Origin: Anisus vortex
Taxonomy: Eukaryota; Mollusca; Gastropoda; Planorbidae
Assembly: GCA_949126835.1 (NCBI GenBank)
Contig: OX421506.1
Coordinates: 16,312,447 to 16,376,446 of the forward strand
Length of the DNA: 64,000 bases
Reading direction: 5' to 3'
A program made the position numbers and the translations under genes. Positions 56,515 to 64,000 of this stretch are shown piece after piece (positions within the stretch are counted from its first letter, which is position 1; each line of letters starts with the position of its first letter). The notes under the pieces were generated by a model, which saw nothing but the letters and a program-made list of their open reading frames with translations, was not told the DNA's origin and searched no databases.

Positions 56515-56723
56515 GATGCAGAATCAGATGTTGAGATCAATAATGATTTTAATGAACCAGAGGAACCACCCAGTCAAGCCGAGGACTTCTTTGGAAGGTG
56601 TTGTTATCCGATGAAGATTTGACGACTAAATTGCCTGCATTCACGAGTCAAATAACAGAAGAGTGTGTTCCGAGACAACAAAATGTCATATACGCTAATT
56701 TTCTTACTAATGTTTTTTTTTAG
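56515..56723 (+). pseudogene. Acidic coding-like fragment with a frame change, possible transposase exon
   Basis: After a pyrimidine-rich tract ending in AG (56514-56515), one frame encodes an acidic stretch (SDVEINNDFNEPEEPPSQ) and closes at TGA 56620-56622. From 56598 an overlapping frame carries on as LSDEDLTTKLPAFTSQ and closes at TAG 56721-56723. The two pieces look like one acidic domain broken by a frameshift, consistent with the N-terminal acidic region of a piggyBac-type transposase. The DDD catalytic core is not present anywhere in the element. Confidence 0.35.
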
Positions 56724-57069
56724 TTCTCTAAAAAAAATTATTGAATAACTAATAATTTAGTATTATTATAATTTTCTCATTCCTTTAGTTTGAATTATTT
56801 TTATTTGTGCATGCCAAATTTATTCAGAATCTATGTGTGAATAATTCTTTGTAGTAGCATTATGTCAGTATGAAAATTTAATATTTTTACCTATAAATGA
56901 ACATGAGCTATAAACCTTTTTTATAACTTTTTTTAATAAAATACCTCACAAAGACTTCAAAATCTTTTTATAATCATGTTCAAATGTAATTGTTGTCATT
57001 GTGGTTGTAAATTTTTGTAAAAAAGCAATTATTTAATTTTTGACATTGTGATGCCTTCTTGAAAAAAAG

Positions 57070-57102
57070 TTGCTCGGTTGCACACAGTTGCAAAAATGCA
57101 AC
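57070..57102 (-). repeat. Right subterminal inverted repeat
   Basis: Inverted partner of 55714-55746. Its inner end, 57087-57102, is itself a perfect 6-bp-stem palindrome, GTTGCA-AAAA-TGCAAC. Confidence 0.65.
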
Positions 57103-57222
57103 GACCAAAATCAACACTAAATATCACTTTTTTGGATTACACTCTGAACAAATTTTTTTTCTTTATCCATTAGAAGAACAAAAAACACAATGAAATTTTT
57201 TTTTAACTTGAAACCTAAATTC

Positions 57223-57235
57223 ATGCAATATAGGG
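57223..57235 (-). repeat. Right terminal inverted repeat of the piggyBac-like element
   Basis: ATGCAATATAGGG, the exact reverse complement of the left end, directly followed by TTAA at 57236-57239. Confidence 0.95.
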
Positions 57236-60200
57236 TTAATTATACGCTTTCAACAAAATGACTAAATGATACGCTTTCAACAAGATAATTAATAATACGT
57301 TTTCAAAAAGATGACTAAATAAAACGCTTACAACAAGATGACTAAATGATACGCTTTTAACAAGTTGTGTAAATGATACGCTTTCAGCAAGATGACTAAA
57401 TGATACGTTTTCACCAAGATGAGTAAATGATACGCTTTTAACAAGATGTGTAAATGATACGCTTTCAGCAAGATGACTAAATGATACGTTTTCACCAATT
57501 GACTAAATGATACGCTTTCAACAAGATGACTAAATGATACACTTTCAACAAGATGACTAACTGATACGCTTTTAACAAGATGACTAAATGATACGCTTTC
57601 AGCAATATGACTAAATTACACGTTTTCACCAAGATGACTAAATGATACGTTTTCACCAAGATGACTAAATGATACGTTTTTACCAAGATGACTAAATGAT
57701 ACGCTTTCATTAAGATGACAAAATGATACGCTTTCAACAAGATAACTCAATGACAAACTTACAACAAGATGACTAAATGATACGCTTGTAAAAAGATGAC
57801 TTAATGATACGTTTTCACAAAGATGACTAAATGATACGCTTTTAACAAGATGACTAAATGATACGCTTTTAACAAGATGACTAAATGATACGTTTTCACC
57901 AAGATGACTAAATGATACGCTTTTAACAAGATGACTAAATAATACGCTTTCAACAAGATGACTAAATGATACGTTTTCACCAAGAAGACTAAATGATACG
58001 TTTTCACTAAGATGACTAAATGATACGCTTAAAACAAGATGACCAAATGATACGCTTTTATCAAGATCACTAAAGGATACGTTTTTAATAAGATGACTAA
58101 ATGATACGCTTTCAACAAGATGACTAAATGAAACGCTTTTAACAAGATGACTAAATGATACGTTTTCAGCTAGATGACTAAATGATAAGTTAGCACCAGG
58201 ATGACTAAATGATACGTTTTTACCAAGATGACTAAATGATACATTTTCAACAAGATGACTTAATTATACGCTTTCAACAAAATGACTAAATGATACGCTT
58301 TCAACAAGATAATTAATAATACGCTTTCAAAAAGATGACTGAATGATACGCTTACAACAAGATGACTAAATGATACGCTTTTAACAAGTTGTGTAAATGA
58401 TACGCTTTCAGCAAGATGACTAAATGATACGTTTTTATCAAGATGAGTAAATGATACGCTTTTAACAAGATGTGTAAATGATACGCTTTCAGCAAGATGA
58501 CTAAATGATACGTTTTCACCAATTGACTAAATGATACGCTTTCAACAAGATGACTAAATGATACACTTTCAACAAGATGACTAACTGATAGGCTTTTAAC
58601 AAGATGACTAAATGATACGCTTTCAGCAATATGACTAAATGATACGTTTCACTAAGATGACTACATGATACGCTTTTAAAAAGATGACTAAATGATACGC
58701 TTTCATCAAGATGACTAAATAATACGCTTACAACAAGATGACTAAATGATACGCTTTCAACAAGATGTGTAAATGATACGCTTTCAGCAAGATGACTAAA
58801 TGATACGTTTTCACCAAGATGACTAAATGATACGTTTTCACCAAGATGACTAAATAATTCGCTTTTAACAAAATTACTAAATAATACGCTTTCAGCAAGA
58901 TGAATTAATGATACGTTTTTACCAAGTAGACTAAATGATATTCTTTCAACAAGATGACTAAATGATACGTTTTTAGCAAGATGACTAAATGATACGCTTT
59001 TAACAAGATGAATAAATGATACGTTTTCACAAAGATGACTAAATGATACGCTTTTAACAAGATGACTAAATGATACGCTTACAACAAGATAACTCAAATA
59101 TACCCTTACAACAATATGACATAATTATACGCTTTTAACAAGATGACTAAATAATACGTTTTCACCAAGATGACTAAATGATACGTTTTCACTAAAATGA
59201 CTAAATGATACGCTTTTAACAAGATGTGTAAATGATATGCTTTCAGCAAGATGAATAAACGATACGTTTTCAAAAGATGACTAAATGATACGCTTTCAAC
59301 AAGATGACTAAATGATACGTTTTTAACAAGATGACTAAATGATACGTTATCAACAAGATGACTAAATGATACGCTTTCAACAAGATGACTAAATGATACG
59401 CTTTCAACAAGATGACTAAATGATACGCTTTTAACAAGATGACTAAATGATACGCTTTCAGCAAGATGACTAAATGATACGTTTTCACCAAGATGACTAA
59501 ATGATACGATTTCACTAAGATGACTAAATGATACGCTTTTAACAAGATGTGTAAATGATACGCTTTCAGCAAGATGACTAAATGATACGTTTTCAACAAG
59601 ATGACTAAATGATACGCTTTCAACAAGATGACTAAATGATACGCTTTCAACAAGATGACTAAATGATACGTTTTTAACAAGATGACTCAATGATACGCTT
59701 TCAGCAAGATGACTAAATGATACGTTTTCACCAAGATGACTAAATGATACGCTATTAACAAAATGACTAAATGATACAATTTTATCAAAATGACTAAATA
59801 ATACGCTTTCATCATAATGTCTAAATGATACGCTTTCAGCAAGATGACTAAATGATACGTTTTCACCAAGATGACTAAATGATACGTTTTCACTAAGATG
59901 ACTGAATGATACGCTTTTAACAAGATGACTAAATGATACGCTTTCAGCAAGATGACTAAATGATACGCTTTCACCAAGATGACTAAATGATACGTTTTTA
60001 CCAAGATGACTAAACGATACGCTTTCATTAAGATGACAAAATGATACGCTTTCAACAAGATAACTCAATGACAAACTTACAACAAGATGACTAAATGATA
60101 CGCTTTTTAAAAAAATGACTTAATGATACGTTTTCACAAAGATGACTAAATGATACGCTTTTAACAAGATGACTAAATGATACGCTTTTAACAAGATGAC

Positions 60201-60883
60201 TAAATGATACGTTTTCACCAAGATGACTAAATGATACGCTTTTAACAAGATGACTAAATGATACGCTTTCAACAAGATGACTAAATGATACGCTTTCAAC
60301 AAGATGACTAAATGATACGCTTAAAACAAGATGACCAAATGATACGCTTTTATCAAGATCACTAAATGATACGCTTTTAATAAGATGACTAAATGATACG
60401 CTTTCAACAAGATGACTAAATGAAACGCTTTTAACAAGATGACTAAATGATACGCTTTCAACAAGATGACTAAATGATACGCTTTCAACAAGATGACTAA
60501 ATGATACGTTTTCACCAAGAAGACTAAATGATACGTTTTCACTAAGATGACTAAATGATACGCTTAAAACAAGATGACCAAATGATACGCTTTTATCAAG
60601 ATCACTAAATTATACGTTTTTAATAAGATGACTAAATGATACGCTTTCAACAAGATGACTAAATGAAACGCTTTTAACAAGATGACTAAATGATACGTTT
60701 TCAGCTAGATGACTAAATGATAAGTTAGCACCAGGATGACTAAATGATACGTTTTCACCAAGATGACTAAATGATACATTTTCAACAAGATGACTTAATT
60801 ATACGCTTTCAACAAAATGACTAAATGATACGCTTTCAACAAGATAATTAATAATACGCTTTCAAAAAGATGACTAAATGATA

Positions 60884-61518
60884 CGCTAACAACAAGATGA
60901 GTAAATGATACGCTTTTAACAAGATGTGTAAATGATACGCTTTCAGCAAGATGACTAAATGATACGTTTTCACCAATTGACTAAATGATACGCTTTCAAC
61001 AAGATGACTAAATCATACACTTTCAACAAGATGACTAAATGATACGCTTTCAGCAATATGACTAAATGATACGTTTCACTAAGATGACTAAATGATACGC
61101 TTTTAACAAGATGACTAAATGATACGCTTTCATTAAGATGACTAAATAATACGCTTACAACAAGATGACTAAATGATACGCTTTCAACAAGATGTGTAAA
61201 TGATACGCTTTCAGCAAGATGACTAAATGATACGTTTTCACCAAGATGACTAAATGATACGCTTTCAACAAGATGACTAAATGATATGCTTTCAACAAGA
61301 TGACTAAATGATTCGCTTTTAACAAGATTACTAAATAATACGCTTTCAGCAAGATGACTAATTGATACGTTTTCACCAAGATGACTAAATGATACGCTTA
61401 CAACAAGATGACTAAATGATAAGCTTTTAACAAGTTGTGTAAATGATACGCTTTCAGCAAGATGACTAAATGATACGTTTTCACCAAGATGAGTAAATGA
61501 TACGCTTTTAACAAGATG
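60884..61518. repeat. 635-bp satellite segment repeated at the right edge
   Basis: Reads the same by eye as 63366-64000 at an offset of 2,482 bp, sharing rare variants (CGCTAACAAC, AAATCATACAC, CGTTTCACTAAG, AAGTTGTGTAAATG). The offset is 92 monomers minus 2 bp. The match reaches the end of the window and may go further. Confidence 0.85.
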
Positions 61519-63365
61519 TGTAAATGATACGCTTTCAGCAAGATGACTAAATGATACGTTTTCACCAAGATGACTAAATGATACGCTTTGAACAAGATGA
61601 CTAAATGATACACTTTCAACAAGTTGACTAACGGATACGCTTTTAACAAGATGACTAAATGATACGCTTTCAGCAATATGACTAAATGATACGTTTTCAC
61701 TAAGATGACTAAATGGTACGCTTTTAACAAGATGACTAAATGATACGCTTTCATCAAGATGTCTAAATCATACGCTTACAACAAGATGACTAAATGATAC
61801 GCTTTTAACAAGATGTGTAAATGATACGCTTTCAGCAAGATGACTAAATGATACGTTTTCACCAAGATGACTAAATGATACGCTTTCAACAAGATGACTA
61901 AATGATACGCTTTCAACAAGACGACTAAATGATACGCTTTTAACAAGATTACTAAAAAATACGCTTTCAGCAAGATGACTAATTGATACGTTTTCACTAA
62001 GATGACTAAATGATACGCTTTTAACAAGATGACTAAATGAAACGCTTTCAACAAGATGACTAAATGATACGCTTTCAACAAGATGATAAAATGATACGCT
62101 TTCAACCAGATGACTAAATGATACGTTTTAAACACGATGACTAAATGATACGCTTTAAACAAGATGACTAAATGATAAGTTTTCAACAAGATGACTAAAT
62201 GATACGTTTTTACCAAGTAGACTAAATGATATGCTTTCAACAAGATGACTAAATGATACGTTTTCAGCAAGATGACTAAATGATACGCTTTTAACAAGAT
62301 GACTAAATGATACGTTTTCACCAAGATGACTAAATGATACGCTTTCAACAAGATGACTAAATGATACGCTTACAACAAGACAACTCAAATATACCCTTAC
62401 AACAATTTGACATAATTATACGCTTTTAACAAGATGACTAAATGATACGTTTTCACCAAGATGACTAAATGATACGTTTTCACAAAGATGACTAAATGAT
62501 ACGCTTTTAACAAGATGTGTAAATGATACGCCTTTAGCAAGATGACTAAATTATACGTTTTCAACAAGATGACTAAATGATACGCTTTCAACAAGATGAC
62601 TAAATGATACGCTTTCAACAAGATGACTAAATGATACGTTCTTAACAAGATGACTAAATGATACGCTTTCAGCAAGATGACTAAATGGTACGTTTTCACC
62701 AAGATGACTAAATGATACGCTATTAACAAAATGACTAAATGATACAATTTTATCAAGATGACTAAATAATACGCTTTCATCATAATTTCTAAATAATACA
62801 CTTACAACAAGATGACTAAATGATACGCTTTTAACAACATGTGTAAATGATACGCTTTCAGCAAGATGACTAAATGATACGTTTTTACCAAGATGACTAA
62901 ATGATACGTTTTCAATAAGATGACTAAATAATACGCTTTTAACAAGATGACTAAATGATACGCTTTCAGCAAGATGACTAAATGATACGCTTTCACCAAG
63001 ATGATAAAATGATACGCTTTCAACGAGATGACTAAATGCTACGCTTTCAACAAGATAACTCAAAGGTACCATTACAACAATATGACACAATTATGCGCTT
63101 TCAACAAGATGACTAAATGATACGCTTTTAACAAGATGACTAAATTACAGGTTTTCACCAAGATGACTAAATGATACGTTTTTACCAAGATGACTAAATG
63201 ATACGCTTTTAACAAGATGACTAAATGATACGCTTTCAACAAGATGACTAAATGATACGCTTTCAACAAGATGACTAAATGATACGTTTTCACCAAGATG
63301 ACTAAATGAAACGAGTTCAACAAGATGACTAAATGCTACGCTTTCAACAAGATGACTAAATGATA

Positions 63366-64000
63366 CGCTAACAACAAGATGAGTAAATGATACGCTTTTA
63401 ACAAGATGTGTAAATGATACGCTTTCAGCAAGATGACTAAATGATACGTTTTCACCAATTGACTAAATGATACGCTTTCAACAAGATGACTAAATCATAC
63501 ACTTTCAACAAGATGACTAAATGATACGCTTTCAGCAATATGACTAAATGATACGTTTCACTAAGATGACTAAATGATACGCTTTTAACAAGATGACTAA
63601 ATGATACGCTTTCATTAAGATGACTAAATAATACGCTTACAACAAGATGACTAAATGATACGCTTTCAACAAGATGTGTAAATGATACGCTTTCAGCAAG
63701 ATGACTAAATGATACGTTTTCACCAAGATGACTAAATGATACGCTTTCAACAAGATGACTAAATGATATGCTTTCAACAAGATGACTAAATGATTCGCTT
63801 TTAACAAGATTACTAAATAATACGCTTTCAGCAAGATGACTAATTGATACGTTTTCACCAAGATGACTAAATGATACGCTTACAACAAGATGACTAAATG
63901 ATAAGCTTTTAACAAGTTGTGTAAATGATACGCTTTCAGCAAGATGACTAAATGATACGTTTTCACCAAGATGAGTAAATGATACGCTTTTAACAAGATG
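63366..64000. repeat. Second copy of the 60884-61518 satellite segment
   Basis: Partner of the segment above. I found no difference when comparing line by line, but the comparison was manual. Confidence 0.85.

Larger units (their letters stand above)
55357..57235 (+). mobile_element. piggyBac-like DNA transposon, non-autonomous or decayed
   Basis: A 1,879-bp non-satellite block flanked by TTAA on both sides (55353-55356 and 57236-57239), with 13-bp perfect terminal inverted repeats starting CCC (CCCTATATTGCAT). TTAA duplication plus a CCC terminus is diagnostic of the piggyBac superfamily. Subterminal inverted repeats lie at 55714-55746 and 57070-57102. The interior is A+T-rich with (TATT)n and (TA)n runs. 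It holds only short acidic reading frames and no DDD-type transposase core, so it could move only with a transposase supplied by another copy. Uninterrupted siblings of the target, each with a single TTAA, are at 58260-58263 and 60795-60798. Confidence 0.9.
57236..64000. repeat. 27-bp satellite array, block 4 (continues beyond the window)
   Basis: About 6.8 kb of the 27-bp monomer, with landmark monomers at 57741 and 60059. It contains sibling copies of the sequence flanking the piggyBac-like element. The run AAAACAAGATGACCAAATG, followed by a TTTATCAAGATCA variant, occurs just left of the element near 55123 and again near 58032, 60314 and 60568. Single-base indels between landmarks are commoner here than in block 2. 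No gene is seen. Confidence 0.96.

Noticed and set aside
59106..60074. A 322-codon minus-strand open frame, the longest in the satellite, and many similar ones
   Set aside because: It is made wholly of the 9-residue translation of the 27-bp monomer. It arises because 27 is divisible by 3 and no stop falls in two minus-strand frames. No start context, exon structure or non-repeat domain supports a gene.

Overview
The window is eukaryotic and looks like animal satellite DNA. About 55 of the 64 kb is one giant tandem array of a 27-bp monomer (roughly 2,000 copies). Three different transposable elements interrupt it, and an older LTR fragment lies at the left edge. No host protein gene, rRNA, tRNA or CRISPR array is visible. 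The combination of a Ty3-type LTR element with a tRNA-Pro primer site, a CR1/L2-like LINE tail ending in a TTATTA microsatellite, and a TTAA-flanked piggyBac-like element fits an invertebrate. My best guess is a bivalve mollusc, possibly a dreissenid, but that is inference from family resemblance only.

Layout: 1-293, 3' part of a diverged LTR. 294-4100, satellite. 4101-10462, a complete-ended LTR retrotransposon with 626-bp LTRs (3 differences) and an ATAC target duplication. It keeps a Gag frame broken by one TGA, a zinc knuckle, a protease and scraps of integrase, but no reverse transcriptase. 10463-37863, satellite. 37864-38225, a 5'-truncated LINE tail on the minus strand. 38226-55356, satellite. 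55357-57235, a 1,879-bp piggyBac-like element. 57236-64000, satellite running off the window.

The satellite has higher-order structure. Landmark variant monomers recur at spacings that are usually exact multiples of 27 bp (for example 1242, 1377, 1674, 1782 and 2430), so whole blocks of 39 to 115 monomers have been duplicated in register. Because of these duplications, each of the three inserted elements has uninterrupted sibling copies of its target elsewhere in the same array. This fixes all insertion junctions to the base or within a few bases and allows insertions and array duplications to be ordered in time.

The many long minus-strand frames across the array follow from 27 being a multiple of 3 and from the monomer having no stop in two minus-strand frames. 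They are not annotated as genes. The observations most worth a second look are the retroelement whose pol region is gutted but still in one frame, the piggyBac-like element with subterminal inverted repeats, and the in-register higher-order architecture of the array.
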